Of a stretch of DNA of 51,712 bases, positions 9,783 to 22,239 are shown one piece after another. Below the pieces are notes generated by a model. That model was not told where the DNA came from, did no database searches, and saw only the letters and a list, made by a program, of their open reading frames with translations. Position numbers and translations under genes: made by a program. The stretch spans positions 1 to 51,712 of the forward strand of contig NZ_JACVXA010000035.1 of assembly GCF_014903745.1 (NCBI RefSeq). The letters are read 5' to 3'. Source of the DNA: Mangrovicoccus algicola (GTDB lineage: Bacteria; Pseudomonadota; Alphaproteobacteria; Rhodobacterales; Rhodobacteraceae). Every line of letters begins with the position of its first letter. Positions within the stretch are counted from its first letter, which is position 1.

Positions 9783-9820
9783 CCCGGGGGGCACGTTTTG
9801 CGCCCCCGGAGCTTTTTGTT
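9783..9820 (+). terminator. Rho-independent terminator after the alpha/beta hydrolase
   Basis: A GC-rich stem (CCGGGGG paired with CCCCCGG) encloses a short loop that includes GTTTT, and is followed by CTTTTTGTTT. It lies about 150 bp after the hydrolase stop on the plus strand. Confidence 0.65.
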
Positions 9821-9840
9821 TGCCAGTTCAGGCCCCCCGA

Positions 9841-9859
9841 GTCCTAAGGTTTTTAGGTA
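9841..9859 (-). repeat. Two-block intergenic motif, copy B
   Basis: On the minus strand this reads TACCTAAAAA directly followed by CCTTAGGAC, the same two blocks as at 4143-4172 but with no spacer instead of 11 bases. It lies between the convergent alpha/beta hydrolase and TRAP dctP genes. Confidence 0.45.
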
Positions 9860-9895
9860 AACTCGAGGTTAATGAAACCTGATCCCGGCGCGCGT

Positions 9896-10957
9896 TCAGC
9901 GCTGCATCATCGACGGTGCGTTGAAGGCCTTGGAATAGGGGATCGCCACATCGAGGAAGGCATAGTAGCTTTCCATGCATTTGGCGAAATCCGGATTGGC
10001 CGCCGCCTGCTCGTCCATCACTTCCTTCGTGGCGCCGCGCAGCGCCTCAAGAACCTCGTCGGGGAAGGTCCTGAACTCCACCCCGGCATCCTGCAGCTGC
10101 TTGAAGGCCACGGCGTTGTTGTATTCGTATTGCGCGATGTTCTGCGACAGCGCGCCTTCGGCCGCGGTGCGCAGGATCATCTGCAAGTCGGGGCTGATGC
10201 TGTCCCAAGCGTCCTTGTTGACCACGACCTCCAGGCCTGCGCCCGGTTCATGGAAGGCCGGCGCATAGCAGATATTCGCCACCTTGTTCAGCCCGAAGGC
10301 CTGGTCCAGCATCGGGCCCACCCATTCGGCGGCATCGATCGCGCCGGACTGGAAGGCCGGGAAGATCTCGGTCGGCGGCATCAGGACCGCGTTCACGCCC
10401 AGCTTGCGCATCGCCTCGCCGCCCAGGCCCGCGATCCGCATGTTCAGGCCCGACAGGTCGGCGACCGTGTTGATCTCCTTCTTGAACCAGCCCGCCGCCT
10501 GCACGGTGGAGTTGCCCGCATAAAGCGGCATCAGGTTCCGCTGGGCATAGATCTCCTCGAACAGCTCGCGGCCGCCGCCGTAATACATCCAGCCCGACAG
10601 CTCGCCCGCGGTCATGCCGAAGGGGATCGTGGTGAAGAAATGCAGCGCCGAGTTCTTGCCCGCGTTGTAATAGGGCGTCGAATGGCCGATCTCGGCCGTG
10701 CCCTGCTGCACCGCGTCCTCGACCGCGAAGGCCGGGACCAGCTCGCCGGCCGAGAACAGCTTCAGCTGCAGCCTGCCCTCGGCCATGGCATTGACGCGCT
10801 CGACGAACTGCACGGCATTGTGCCCCACCCCCGGCGCCTGCGCCGGAAAGGAGGTCGGGCATTTCCACTCGATCACGCCCTGCGCGATGGCGGGGGCGGC
10901 AAGTGCGGCGGCCGGGGCGGCGACGGCCCCGGTCTTGAGGAATTCGCGGCGTTTCAT
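9896..10957 (-). CDS. TRAP transporter substrate-binding protein, TakP-like (2-oxoacid type)
   Basis: A 353-residue periplasmic binding protein of the DctP family. The N-terminus carries a Tat-type signal (MKRREFLKTGAVAAPAAALA, cleaved near AIAQ). The mature protein has STPYYNAGKNSALHFFTTIP, GNSTVQAAGWFKKEI and ANICYAPAFHEPGAGLEV. From memory, these resemble the 2-oxoacid-binding TakP of Rhodobacter sphaeroides, in which an Arg clamps the substrate carboxylate; RIAGLGG fits that Arg. It is the last gene of a Q-M-P operon, unlike the usual P-Q-M order. The exact substrate is inferred. Confidence 0.9.
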   Translation of the reverse strand: MKRREFLKTGAVAAPAAALAAPAIAQGVIEWKCPTSFPAQAPGVGHNAVQFVERVNAMAEGRLQLKLFSAGELVPAFAVEDAVQQGTAEIGHSTPYYNAGKNSALHFFTTIPFGMTAGELSGWMYYGGGRELFEEIYAQRNLMPLYAGNSTVQAAGWFKKEINTVADLSGLNMRIAGLGGEAMRKLGVNAVLMPPTEIFPAFQSGAIDAAEWVGPMLDQAFGLNKVANICYAPAFHEPGAGLEVVVNKDAWDSISPDLQMILRTAAEGALSQNIAQYEYNNAVAFKQLQDAGVEFRTFPDEVLEALRGATKEVMDEQAAANPDFAKCMESYYAFLDVAIPYSKAFNAPSMMQR

Positions 10958-10994
10958 TCAGTCTCTCCCTTCGGGGCCCGTGCCCCGTTCCGTG

Positions 10995-12614
10995 TCAGCC
11001 AAACAGCATATCCGGCAGCCAGGTCGCAAGATCCGGCCACAGGAAAACGATCGCCAGGGTCGCCAGCTGGATCAGCACGAAGGGGATCACCGAACGGTAG
11101 ATCGTCCCGGTGCTGATCTCGGGCGGCGCGACCGAGCGGTAATAGAACAGCGCGAAACCGAAGGGCGGCGTCAGGAACGAGGTCTGCAGGTTCAGCGCGA
11201 TCAGCACGGCGAACCAGACCGGGTCCACATCCTGGAGGATGATCGGTCCGACCAGCGGCACGACGATGAAGACGATCTCCACGAATTCCAGCACGAAGCC
11301 CATCAGGAAGATCACCGCCAGCGCGAAGAGCAGCATCGTGCGATGGTCGCCCGGCAGCCCGGTCAACACCTCATGCACCCAGGCATCGCCCTCGAAGCCG
11401 CGGAAGACCAGCGACAGCATGGAGGCCGCGAGGATGATCCCGAAGATCATCGCCGAGACCTTGACCGTTTCATACAGGGCCGCCGCCATCACGCCCGCGC
11501 GCCACAGCGCGATCACCGCCACGGCGAGGCCGAGAACCAGCAGCACGGTCAGTCCCAGCGCCAGCGCGGCGCCGCCGTCCAGGGCGATATTCTCCGCGCT
11601 CAGATCGACCCGCCCGACGCCCGCCATGCGAAGCGCCACCAGCCCGAAGGCCACCGCGGCGGTCAGCGACATGGCGAGGCGCAGCCAGGCCGGGGTGAGA
11701 CGCGCGGTCAGCGCCTCTTCGGAGACCACGCCGGGCATCACCTCCTCGTTGCCCGCCGCGCGCACCCGCGCAGCGGTGATCAGGATGGTGCCCGCGACCC
11801 CGATCGCCGCCGCCTCGGTCGGCGTGGCGACCCCGGCTAGGACCGAGCCCAGCACCGAGAGGATCAGCAGGATCGGCGGCACGATCTCGCGCAGCACGTC
11901 CGACAGGCGCGACTCGGGCAGGGGTTCGGCGCTGGCGGGGGTCTCGTGCTTCCACAGGATGCCCACGACATAGATCCCGTACAGCCCCACCAGCAGCAGG
12001 CCGGGGATCAGCGCCCCCGCGAAAAGGTCGCCCACCGTCACGGCGTCGGGGGCGAAATTGCCCGCCCGCTGCTGCGCGTCGAGATAGGCATTGGCCACCT
12101 GGTCGCCCAGCAGGATCAGCACGATCGAGGGCGGGATGATCTGCCCCAGCGTCCCCGCCGCGCAGATCAGGCCGCTGGCCGTGCCGTCGGGCACGCCGAC
12201 CCGGCGCATCGCCGGCAGCGAGATCAGCCCCAGCATGACGATCGTCGCGCCGATGATGCCGGTGGAGGCCGCGATCAGCGTGGAAATCAGCAGCACCGCC
12301 GCCACCAGCGCGCGCGGCGACCCGCCCAGCAGGCGCCCGACCTGCATGAGCATCCGCTCGGCGACGCGGGATTTCTCCAGCAGCACGCCCATCATCACGA
12401 AAAGCGGCACCGCCAGCAGCAGCGAATTCGACATGACCCCGAAGGCCCGCTGCGGATAGGCCTGCAGATAGCCCAGGTCGAAGCCGCCGAAGGGCGCCGC
12501 GATGAAGGCCAGCAGGATCGGGATGCCCCCGAGGACAAGCATGACCGGAATGCCGGAGAGGATCCCCGCCAGAAGCGAGATGCCGAAGACGATCAGCCAG
12601 GCATGTTCAATCAT
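10995..12614 (-). CDS. TRAP transporter large permease (DctM)
   Basis: The 539-residue large membrane subunit carries out sodium-driven uptake with DctQ and the periplasmic receptor. It is very hydrophobic throughout, opening with LIVFGISLLAGILSGIPVMLVLGG and containing the typical IGATIVMLGLISLPAM and GTLGQIIPPSIVLILLG. At 539 residues it exceeds the common size of about 430; the extra material is a polar and membrane insertion in the middle. I chose ATG 12614 (MIEHAWL), which overlaps the end of dctQ by 8 bases; the longer frame start lies inside dctQ. Confidence 0.93.
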   Translation of the reverse strand: MIEHAWLIVFGISLLAGILSGIPVMLVLGGIPILLAFIAAPFGGFDLGYLQAYPQRAFGVMSNSLLLAVPLFVMMGVLLEKSRVAERMLMQVGRLLGGSPRALVAAVLLISTLIAASTGIIGATIVMLGLISLPAMRRVGVPDGTASGLICAAGTLGQIIPPSIVLILLGDQVANAYLDAQQRAGNFAPDAVTVGDLFAGALIPGLLLVGLYGIYVVGILWKHETPASAEPLPESRLSDVLREIVPPILLILSVLGSVLAGVATPTEAAAIGVAGTILITAARVRAAGNEEVMPGVVSEEALTARLTPAWLRLAMSLTAAVAFGLVALRMAGVGRVDLSAENIALDGGAALALGLTVLLVLGLAVAVIALWRAGVMAAALYETVKVSAMIFGIILAASMLSLVFRGFEGDAWVHEVLTGLPGDHRTMLLFALAVIFLMGFVLEFVEIVFIVVPLVGPIILQDVDPVWFAVLIALNLQTSFLTPPFGFALFYYRSVAPPEISTGTIYRSVIPFVLIQLATLAIVFLWPDLATWLPDMLFG

Positions 12615-13098
12615 GGCGCACCGCCAGGGCCGCAAGCCCCTGCAGCAGCATCAGCACGCAGGCCACCGGCAGCATGGTCTTGACGATGAAGAACCCCGGC
12701 AGGCCGCCGGTCTCCTTCGAGCCTTCCAGGATCGACCAGCTGAAGGCCACGTCCGGCCAGACCCACCACAAGGTCAGCCCGAAGAACGGCACCAGCAGCG
12801 CAAGGATGCCTGCCATGTCGAAACGCCGCTGCCAGCGCGGCGACTGGCCCGCGCGGAACACGTCGACCCGGACATGCCCGTCCTCGGCAAAGGCCACCGG
12901 CAGGCCCAGCACCACCAGCGCGGCAAAGGAATAGGCGACGGCGTCCTGCAGCTCGATGAAGCCGATGCCGAAGACATAGCGCAGGATCACCACCGCCAGC
13001 TGTCCCGCCACGATCAATATCAGCAGACCCTGGCACAGCAGCCCGGTCACCCGGTGCAGGCTCAGGGCGATCCGGTTCACCATCACGTCAATCCCCAT
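12607..13098 (-). CDS. TRAP transporter small permease (DctQ)
   Basis: A 163-residue four-helix membrane protein. Helices are seen at VTGLLCQGLLILIVAGQLAVVILRYVFG, AVAYSFAALVVLGLPVAFA, ILALLVPFFGLTLWWVW and GFFIVKTMLPVACVLMLLQG. DctQ stabilises DctM and helps dock the receptor. The motif EDGHVRVDV before the third helix is a DctQ hallmark. An AGGAGG site lies upstream of ATG 13098; an inner ATG at 13083 is possible. It is the first gene of the TRAP operon; only 75 bp separate it from the upstream peroxidase gene on the same strand. Confidence 0.9.
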   Translation of the reverse strand: MGIDVMVNRIALSLHRVTGLLCQGLLILIVAGQLAVVILRYVFGIGFIELQDAVAYSFAALVVLGLPVAFAEDGHVRVDVFRAGQSPRWQRRFDMAGILALLVPFFGLTLWWVWPDVAFSWSILEGSKETGGLPGFFIVKTMLPVACVLMLLQGLAALAVRHD

Positions 13099-13173
13099 CT
13101 TTCATGGCGCCTCCTGCCGAAAATGCCGCGGTTCCGCAAGCCTGACGCATCATTGCGCGCAATTTCCGGTCGC

Positions 13174-14505
13174 TCAGCGTGGCACGGCAAGCCCGCTGGG
13201 CACGCTGTCGGGGACGCCCAGCCGCCCGGCGATCGCCGAAGGATCGCTCAGGCTGTCGAGGAAGGCGAGGATCTGCGCGACCTCCGCATCGCTCAGCGCG
13301 ACCGGGGCCAGTTCATTCGCCGCCGCGATCCGCGCCGTCTCCGGCGGGTCGGTCAGGATCATGTGGTCGCGTGCCCCCGGCAGGGGCGGCAGCACCGCCC
13401 GGGACAGGTCATAGGCCATCAGCGCGCCGACCGGATCCAGGTGGTGGCGGATCGCCGCCTCCAGCGAGGCATAGGCGCCGTCATGGCCATAGGGGGCGGT
13501 CGCCGTCACGTTGCGCAGGCTCGGCGTGCGGAACCGGTAGGCATCCTCCGCCGCGCCGGTGACGCGCTGGCGGCCCTCGTCGCGGAACCCGCTTTCGAAC
13601 CGCGCCGCCTTGCCCGGGCCGATCTGCGGCATGGCGATGGCATGGAATCCGTGATCGGTCTGGAAGCGTCCGGAATGGCAGGCGCTGCAGCCCGCCTTTC
13701 CCTCGAAAAGCTGCCGGCCCGCCTCCGCCTCCGGCGGCAGCGGAACGCCCGCGAGAAACCGGTCATAGGGGCTGTCATCGGCGCGCCACTCCACCGCGAT
13801 GAAGGCCCCCAGCGCATTGGCGATATCGGTGAAGCGCAGCGGTTCCGCCCCGATCGCCGCGAACCCGTCGCGATAGTCCGGGATCGCCGCCACCCGCGCC
13901 GTGATCCGCGCCCAGGCCCCGTCCTGCCCGGTCAGGAGCCCCTGCCGCACGGCGGTCGAGACCTCGTTCTCGCCGTAATGCCCGGCCATCTCGTCGGGGC
14001 TGAGCACCGGGAACATGGTCTGCGCCGCCAGAACGCCGTCGAAGCCCGCGACCATCTCGGCCCCCAGCGGCGTGCGTATCCCTGCCGGCTGGCCCGGGTC
14101 TTCCTCCAGCCGCCCGTCATGGAACATCACCCGGAATTCCGGAAAGCCCAGATTGAACAGCGCGGTCGCGTTGCGCGGCACCCGCTGCTCGGGCAGGTTC
14201 CCGGGATCCGGGCGCCGCTCCGGGCCCAGCCCGATGCCGCCATCCCCGAGCCCCAGGCTGACGCCGTCGGACGTGCCGAAACGCGGGTGATGGCAGGTGG
14301 CGCAGGCCACCTCGCGATTGCCCGACAGGACCGGATCGTAGAACAGCAGCTGGCCGAGCCGCACCTCTGCCGGGTCGAAGACGGGAAATTCCCCCGCCCC
14401 GGCAGGCAGGGCGAGGAGCAGCGCCGCCAGCACCGTCCCGCCCCGGGCCCGACCCGGAGCCTCCCGGGGCCCGCGCCCCGGCCTCAGACGAAGCGGTTGA
14501 CCCAA
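13174..14505 (-). CDS. Di-heme cytochrome c peroxidase (CcpA/MauG family)
   Basis: A periplasmic peroxidase with two CxxCH heme c sites: CATCH at about residue 68-72 and CSACH at about residue 285. Family elements [31 protein letters not shown] and [25 protein letters not shown] are present. Members reduce hydrogen peroxide with electrons from cytochrome c, or act as MauG-like maturation enzymes. The start is uncertain: the TTG at 14505 overlaps xylA by 22 bases and gives an Arg-rich N-region before [14 protein letters not shown], whereas a GTG at 14433 gives 419 residues and a very short signal. A 30-bp interspersed repeat (14435-14464) lies between the two candidates, which favours the GTG. 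Confidence 0.85.
   Translation of the reverse strand: MGQPLRLRPGRGPREAPGRARGGTVLAALLLALPAGAGEFPVFDPAEVRLGQLLFYDPVLSGNREVACATCHHPRFGTSDGVSLGLGDGGIGLGPERRPDPGNLPEQRVPRNATALFNLGFPEFRVMFHDGRLEEDPGQPAGIRTPLGAEMVAGFDGVLAAQTMFPVLSPDEMAGHYGENEVSTAVRQGLLTGQDGAWARITARVAAIPDYRDGFAAIGAEPLRFTDIANALGAFIAVEWRADDSPYDRFLAGVPLPPEAEAGRQLFEGKAGCSACHSGRFQTDHGFHAIAMPQIGPGKAARFESGFRDEGRQRVTGAAEDAYRFRTPSLRNVTATAPYGHDGAYASLEAAIRHHLDPVGALMAYDLSRAVLPPLPGARDHMILTDPPETARIAAANELAPVALSDAEVAQILAFLDSLSDPSAIAGRLGVPDSVPSGLAVPR
14435..14464. repeat. REP-like palindromic repeat, copy 1
   Basis: A 30-bp segment 28/30 identical to 24866-24895. Its core pairs GCCCCGGG with an imperfect CCCGGAGC. It lies between the xylA stop and the mature part of the peroxidase gene. 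Confidence 0.65.
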
Positions 14506-15791
14506 TTCTCCAGGATCTCCTGCCGGCCCGATTTCGGTTGCGGATCGGACCCGCGGGCCAGGGCCGCGGCCGCGATCTCCTCCAGCGGCTGCGACAGCAT
14601 CGCCTGCGCCTCCGGTGCCTGCCAGCCGGCATAGCGGTCGGCCAGCGCCGCCTCCAGTCCGCCATCCTCCAGCATCGCCGCCGCCGCCTTCAGCCCGCGC
14701 GCGCAGACATCCATGCCCCCGACATGGGAGGCGATCAGGTCCTCGGGGTCCAGCGACTGGCGACGGATGCGGGCGTCGAAATTGGTGCCGCCGCTGCCCA
14801 GCCCGCCCGCGCGCAGGATGACGTAATAGGCCAGCGCCACCTCGGGCACGTTATTGGGGAACTGGTCCGTGTCCCAGCCCGACTGGTAGTCGTTGCGGTT
14901 CATGTCGATGGAGCCCAGCATCCCCTCGGCGGCCGCCACCGCCAGCTCGTGCTCGAAGCTGTGCCCGGCCAGGATCGCATGGCCCTGTTCCAGGTTCAGC
15001 TTCACCTCCTTCTCCAGCCCGTATTTGCGCAGGAACCCGATGCAGGTGGCCGCGTCGAAATCATACTGGTGCTTGGACGGCTCCTGCGGCTTCGGCTCCA
15101 CCAGGATCGTGCCCTTGAAGCCGATCTTGTGCTTGTACTCGACCACCTTCGACAGGAAGGCGCCCATATGGTCCAGCTCCTGCCCCAGATCGGTATTCAG
15201 GAGCGTCTCATAGCCCTCGCGCCCGCCCCAGAGCACGTAATTCTCGCCGCCCAGCCGGTGGGTGGCGTCCATCGCCGCCTTCACCGTGGTGGCGGCATAG
15301 GCGAAGACCTCCGGGTCCGGGTTGGTCGAGGCCCCGGCCATCCAGCGCCGCGCCGAGAACATGTTGGCCGTGCCCCACAAGAGCTTCGTGCCGGTTTCCT
15401 CCATCTTCGCGGCGAAGATGTCGGTGATCCGCTCCAGGTTGGAGACGGACTCCGCAAGGCTCGCGCCCTCGGGGCGGACATCGGCATCGTGGAAACAGAA
15501 ATAGGGCTGGCCCAGAAGGCGGAACATCTCGAAGGCCGCATCGGCCTTGGCCCCGGCATGGGCCATGTCGCCGCCCGCCTGCCAGGGCCGCAGGAAGGTC
15601 GGCCCGCCGAACGGGTCCCCGCCCTCATAGGCCAGGCTGTGCCAGTAGGCGACGGCAAAGCGCAGGTGATCCTCCATCCGCTTGCCCAGCACGATCTCGT
15701 CGGGGTTGTAATGGCGGAAGGCCAGCGGATTGGACGTTTCGGTTCCCTCGAACCGGACGGGCTCCAGCCCGGCAAAGAAGTCCTTGGTCAT
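14484..15791 (-). CDS. xylA: Xylose isomerase
   Basis: XylA converts D-xylose to D-xylulose in the cytosol, using two divalent metal ions. At 435 residues it is a class II enzyme. Visible sites are the catalytic His in [24 protein letters not shown], the metal-binding Glu in [29 protein letters not shown] and SIDMNRND. Its ATG overlaps the xylB stop by 4 bases (ATGA), so the order of transcription is xylB then xylA. No xylose transporter or xylR lies in this window. Confidence 0.97.
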   Translation of the reverse strand: MTKDFFAGLEPVRFEGTETSNPLAFRHYNPDEIVLGKRMEDHLRFAVAYWHSLAYEGGDPFGGPTFLRPWQAGGDMAHAGAKADAAFEMFRLLGQPYFCFHDADVRPEGASLAESVSNLERITDIFAAKMEETGTKLLWGTANMFSARRWMAGASTNPDPEVFAYAATTVKAAMDATHRLGGENYVLWGGREGYETLLNTDLGQELDHMGAFLSKVVEYKHKIGFKGTILVEPKPQEPSKHQYDFDAATCIGFLRKYGLEKEVKLNLEQGHAILAGHSFEHELAVAAAEGMLGSIDMNRNDYQSGWDTDQFPNNVPEVALAYYVILRAGGLGSGGTNFDARIRRQSLDPEDLIASHVGGMDVCARGLKAAAAMLEDGGLEAALADRYAGWQAPEAQAMLSQPLEEIAAAALARGSDPQPKSGRQEILENWVNRFV

Positions 15792-17236
15792 TTCAGCACC
15801 CTCAGGCTGGGATAGAGCTCGCGCCAGGCGGCATAGGCATCGTCATAGGCGGGGATCAGATCGGGCCGCGGCATCACCGTCTCGCCGATCCCGGGCCGGG
15901 TCATCACCGTGTCGGGATCGGCGCCGGTCACGCCGCAGATGGCCAGCCGCGCGGCCCCGAGCGCGGCGCCGAATTCGCCCTTGGCCGGCAGGTCGAGCGG
16001 CTGGTTCAGCACGCTGGCCAGAAGCTCCACCCAGTAGCGCGAGCGCGTGCCGCCGCCGATCGCCAGGCATTGATCCAGCGCCGTGCCGGTCGCCATCAGC
16101 GCCTGCTGGCAGTCGCGCAAGGCAAAGCTGACCCCCTCGATCACCGCGCGGGCCAGATCCTGCGGCCCATGGGCGATGTCGAGCCCGGCGAACCCGCCGC
16201 GGACCGCGCTGTCATTATGCGGGGTGCGTTCGCCCGACAGATAGGGGGCGAAACGGACGCGGCCCGGCGCCTCCAATGCGCCCAGCCCGCCCAGCAGATC
16301 GGCCGGGGACCGGCCGGTGATGCGCGACAGCCAGTTGAGGCTGTCGGTCGCGGCGAGGATCACGCCCATCTGGTACCAGCGCCCCGGAACGGCATGGCAG
16401 AAACTGTGCACCGCGCTGCCCGGATCGGCGCCGAAATCGTCGCGCGCCGCCAGCAGCACGCCAGAAGTGCCGAGCGAGACGAAACCCTGCCCCGCCTTCA
16501 GCGCGCCGACCCCGCAGGCCGAGACCGCGTTATCCGCCCCGCCGGCGACGACCTGCACCCCCGCGGGCAGGCCCAGATCGGCGGCCAGGTCGGGCCGCAG
16601 CGTGCCGACCACCTCGGAGCCCTCGACAAGATCGGGCATCTGCCCGGGCCGCATCCCCGACGCCTCCAGCGCGGTCAAGGACCAGCGGCGCGCGGCCACG
16701 TCCAGCCAGGAAGTCCCGGCCGCGTCCGACATGTCGGTCACCCGCCGCCCGGTCATCCAGAACAGCAGGTAATCCTTGGGCAGGAGCACCGTCGCCACGC
16801 GGTCGAAAACCTCCGGCTCATGCGTGCCGAGCCAGGCCAGCTTCGGCGCGGTGAAGCCCGGGAAGACGACATTGGCCGAGGCCTCGCGCATCACCGGCAT
16901 GGCATCCAGCGCGGCGGCCTCCAGGTGGGACCGCGTGTCGTTCCACAGGATGCAGGGGCGCAGCACCTCGCCGGCGGCATCCAGAAGGACGGCGCCATGC
17001 ATCTGTCCCGAAAAGCCGATGCCCTGCAGCGCGGCGATTTCCGCCGGATGAGCCGCCTTCAGCTGCGCCAGCGCCGCGCGGATGGCCGCCACCCAGTCCT
17101 GCGGGGCCTGCTCGCTCCAGCCGGGATGGGGATGCGCAACCTCGCACGCCCCCTCTGCCGCGCCGATGACCCGCTGTGCCCCGTCGACAAGCAAGAGCCG
17201 CGCCCCGGACGTGCCGAGGTCGATTCCGAGAAACAC
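15788..17236 (-). CDS. xylB: Xylulokinase
   Basis: XylB phosphorylates D-xylulose to xylulose 5-phosphate with ATP. The 482-residue FGGY-family protein has the N-terminal [27 protein letters not shown], the substrate-contact region [12 protein letters not shown], and the C-terminal [11 protein letters not shown]. The start is a GTG with GGGAGG about 8 bases upstream. It is separated by 111 bp from the upstream dehydrogenase gene. That gap holds an AT-rich patch with TATAAT and TTGACA on the minus strand, but not in a canonical pairing, so a xylBA promoter here is only suspected. Confidence 0.95.
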   Translation of the reverse strand: MFLGIDLGTSGARLLLVDGAQRVIGAAEGACEVAHPHPGWSEQAPQDWVAAIRAALAQLKAAHPAEIAALQGIGFSGQMHGAVLLDAAGEVLRPCILWNDTRSHLEAAALDAMPVMREASANVVFPGFTAPKLAWLGTHEPEVFDRVATVLLPKDYLLFWMTGRRVTDMSDAAGTSWLDVAARRWSLTALEASGMRPGQMPDLVEGSEVVGTLRPDLAADLGLPAGVQVVAGGADNAVSACGVGALKAGQGFVSLGTSGVLLAARDDFGADPGSAVHSFCHAVPGRWYQMGVILAATDSLNWLSRITGRSPADLLGGLGALEAPGRVRFAPYLSGERTPHNDSAVRGGFAGLDIAHGPQDLARAVIEGVSFALRDCQQALMATGTALDQCLAIGGGTRSRYWVELLASVLNQPLDLPAKGEFGAALGAARLAICGVTGADPDTVMTRPGIGETVMPRPDLIPAYDDAYAAWRELYPSLRVLK

Positions 17237-17347
17237 GCGATATCCTCCCTACGCGCAGCCCCTCCCCGGGGCCGCTTTCCTCGCCGGGAAGGGACCACGC
17301 TTTACTTTGGCTGTCAAATTATATCTCGGGCCGCGGCTTCGGCCGGG

Positions 17348-18483
17348 CTAGATCGCCATGTGCAGGATGCTCTCCAGCTGCGCCCGGCTCAGCGCCACCG
17401 GGTTGCCCTTCATCGAGGACGATCCTTCGGCCGCCCCGGCCACCGCGGCGATATCGCCCGGGTCCAGCCCCATCTGCCCCAGCCGCGGCAGGCCGTGGCC
17501 GCTGATCCACTGGTCCAGGTTGCTGCCGGCCAGGCCCAGGCCGAGCCGCTCGCCGATCAGCCTTGCCACCCGGTCGATGCGGCGATCCGCCGGGGCGGGC
17601 AGGCCCGCCCGCATGTGCATGGCCATCACCGGCTGCAGGAGCCGCCCGCAGATCGCGCCATGCGCCGCGCCCGTGACCCCGCCCAGCGGCCCCGCGAGCC
17701 CGTGGACCGCCCCCAGCGCGGCATTGGACAGCGCGATCCCCCCGGCCAGCGAGCACCAGGCCATCGCATCGCGGGCCTCGGCATCCTCGCGCTCCATCAG
17801 CACGGCCAGCGCCGACAGCCCCGCAGGCAGCGCCTTTTCGCAAAGCGCATCGGTGAGGACCGAGGCCTTCGGGCTGAGCCAGGGTTCGATCACCTGCACG
17901 ATCGCATCGAGGCCGGAGGCCAGCGTGACGGATTTCGGGCAGCCATCGGTCAGGGACGGATCGACGATCGCCAGCCGCGGCAGCATGCGGTCGTCGCGCA
18001 GGCTGACCTTGCGGCGATGCGCGGGCACGGCGATGACCGCATTGCGCGTCGCCTCGGCGCCGGTCCCGGCCGTGGTGGGGATGGCCGCGAAGGGCAGGAC
18101 GGGCGCCGCCAGCCTGCGGCCCGTTCCCACCAGCTCCAGGTAATCCGCCGCCGGATGCGCCTGCGGGGCCAGAGCCGCGACCGCCTTGCCCAGGTCCAGC
18201 GCCGCGCCGCCGCCGCAGGCGACCACCGCCCCGGCCCCGAAATCGCGCGCCGCGGCCACGGCCGCCTCCAGCATGGGCAGATCGGGTTCGCCCGGGGCCG
18301 CGAGCGCACGGAACTCCGCCCCCGACCGCGTCAATCCTTCCGTCAGCCAGCCCGCGCGCCCGGGATCGCGCCCGTGGATGACGAGGATCCGCGGCGCCAT
18401 CGCGGCCAGTTCGGGCAGCGCATCCCGGGCCCGGCCGCGGCCGAAGCGGATCTCGCCGGGCAGGCGCAGCCCGAAGGGTGCAA

Positions 18484-18487
<4 letters not shown>
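17348..18487 (-). CDS. Iron-type alcohol dehydrogenase family protein with altered metal ligand
   Basis: A 379-residue member of the group III (iron-type) alcohol dehydrogenase / maleylacetate reductase superfamily. The N-terminal nucleotide domain has [16 protein letters not shown] and [16 protein letters not shown]. In the helical domain, ligands Asp194 (GLDAI), His262 (GAVHG) and His276 (GAAHG) are present, but the position that is normally His in DALTH is Gln198 (DAIVQ; CAG at 17894-17896). The second His after the first pair is also gone (LAGPLGG). The metal site may therefore be changed or lost. Its ATG overlaps the glpK stop (ATGA), so it is coupled to glycerol kinase. The substrate is unknown; a polyol or dihydroxyacetone-type compound is a guess from context. 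Confidence 0.82.
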
Positions 18488-19971
<1,484 letters not shown>

Positions 19972-20089
19972 CGCGGCTCTTCCCGGTCCGGTTGCTTCTG
20001 GCCGCCAAATTGGTCGACCAATTCGCCGCTGGCAAGGGGCTGCGCGGATTTCCCGCGCCACGGGCAGGCACAGACGGGGAGGCCGGCCC

Positions 20090-20115
20090 AAAAAAAACGG
20101 GGGCCGAAGCCCCCG
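20090..20115 (-). terminator. Rho-independent terminator of ccrM
   Basis: On the minus strand CGGGGGC and GCCCCCG close a TTCG tetraloop, followed by a run of eight T. It is a near-ideal intrinsic terminator about 70 bp after the ccrM stop. Confidence 0.92.
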
Positions 20116-20183
20116 CAGTCACAGGCGATGGTGCGGGCCCCTTTGCGGATGCCCGTCTGTCCCTCGTTTTTTCGATTTGCCTG

Positions 20184-21328
<1,145 letters not shown>

Positions 21329-21331
<3 letters not shown>

Positions 21332-21357
21332 ATGAGTCAGCCGCGAAGTGCAGTCAA
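21329..21357 (-). promoter_or_regulatory. Predicted ccrM promoter with embedded GANTC site
   Basis: On the minus strand, TTGACT (21357-21352) is followed after 17 bp by CATGTT (21334-21329), a good -35 with a weak -10. A GANTC site (GAGTC, 21334-21338) sits at the edge of the -10, and another (GACTC) is at 21388-21392, just upstream. Confidence 0.5.
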
Positions 21358-21391
21358 TTTCTTTTCCTCATCAACAGGTTAGAGCGAGACT

Positions 21392-22033
21392 CTATTCTGT
21401 GTCCCCGCACAATATCTTGTGGATGGGGGCAAAGGATCGGCGATGGTATGGTGTTATCCCCAGTGACTTCAGCGCAACAACATGCGCGCGCGTGGGATAG
21501 CCGGCGTTCCGCTCCCAGCCATAGCCCGGGCATTCCCGCGCCAGGTCCGCCATGATCGCGTCACGCGCCACCTTGGCGACGATGGAGGCCGCCGCGACCG
21601 ACAGGGATTTCGCATCCCCCTTGACCAGGGGCGCCGCCGGGCAGGGCAGTCCGGGCGGCACCTTGTTGCCGTCGATCAGCAGCCGGTCCGGAACGGCGCC
21701 CAACCCCGCCACCGCCCGCCGCATCGCCAGGAACGTGGCCTGCAAGATATTGATTTCATCGATTTCCGCGACAGTTGCATGGGCAATGCAGACATCCGCG
21801 GTGGCAAGGATTTCCTGCGCCAGCGCCTCGCGCCGCAGCGGGTTCAGCGCCTTTGAATCGTTCAGTCCGGCAGGCACCCGTGCCGGGTCCAGCCGCACCG
21901 CCGCCGCCGTCACCGGCCCGGCCAGCGGCCCCCGCCCGACCTCGTCCACACCGGCGATCCGGATCAGCCGCGGATCGCCGCAAAGCTGCCGCTCGGGATC
22001 GAAACTGGGGACGGGTTTCACGGGGCTCGGCAT
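21392..22033 (-). CDS. rnhB: Ribonuclease HII
   Basis: RnhB removes ribonucleotides and RNA from RNA-DNA hybrids. The 213-residue protein has the catalytic region AGVDEVGRGPLAGPVTAAAV (DE and later Asp residues), ILQATFLAM, RLLIDGNKVP and KGDAKSLSVAAASIVAKVARD. I chose ATG 22033 (MPSPVKP) because GAGAGGA lies about 7 bases upstream; the upstream in-frame stretch is Arg/Ser-rich and unlike the family. The pairing with ccrM is common in Rhodobacterales. Confidence 0.94.
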   Translation of the reverse strand: MPSPVKPVPSFDPERQLCGDPRLIRIAGVDEVGRGPLAGPVTAAAVRLDPARVPAGLNDSKALNPLRREALAQEILATADVCIAHATVAEIDEINILQATFLAMRRAVAGLGAVPDRLLIDGNKVPPGLPCPAAPLVKGDAKSLSVAAASIVAKVARDAIMADLARECPGYGWERNAGYPTRAHVVALKSLGITPYHRRSFAPIHKILCGDTE

Positions 22034-22088
22034 GGCGGATCCTCTCATCGCGGGGTCGGCGCGCCGGATGGCGGCAGGTCCTGCTCCC

Positions 22089-22233
22089 TGTGGACAAGAT
22101 TCGCGCCTGTGGAAAGCTCTGTGGGAGAAACGAATCGCCGTGGCCCTCCGCCGCCCGGACGACGACCGCGGGCGCAAGGGGCAATCTGGCGAGCGACTTC
22201 AGAAAATATTTTCTTATCAGAGTCTTGCGAATC
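22089..22233. promoter_or_regulatory. rnhB upstream region with clustered GANTC sites and a DnaA-like box
   Basis: Four GANTC sites lie at 22098-22102, 22132-22136, 22220-22224 and 22229-22233. A one-mismatch DnaA box (TTGTCCACA on the minus strand) is at 22089-22097, and a perfect 12-bp palindrome GAAAATATTTTC is at 22202-22213. The region separates the rnhB start from the mcd stop. Confidence 0.45.
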
Positions 22234-22239
22234 GCCCGA

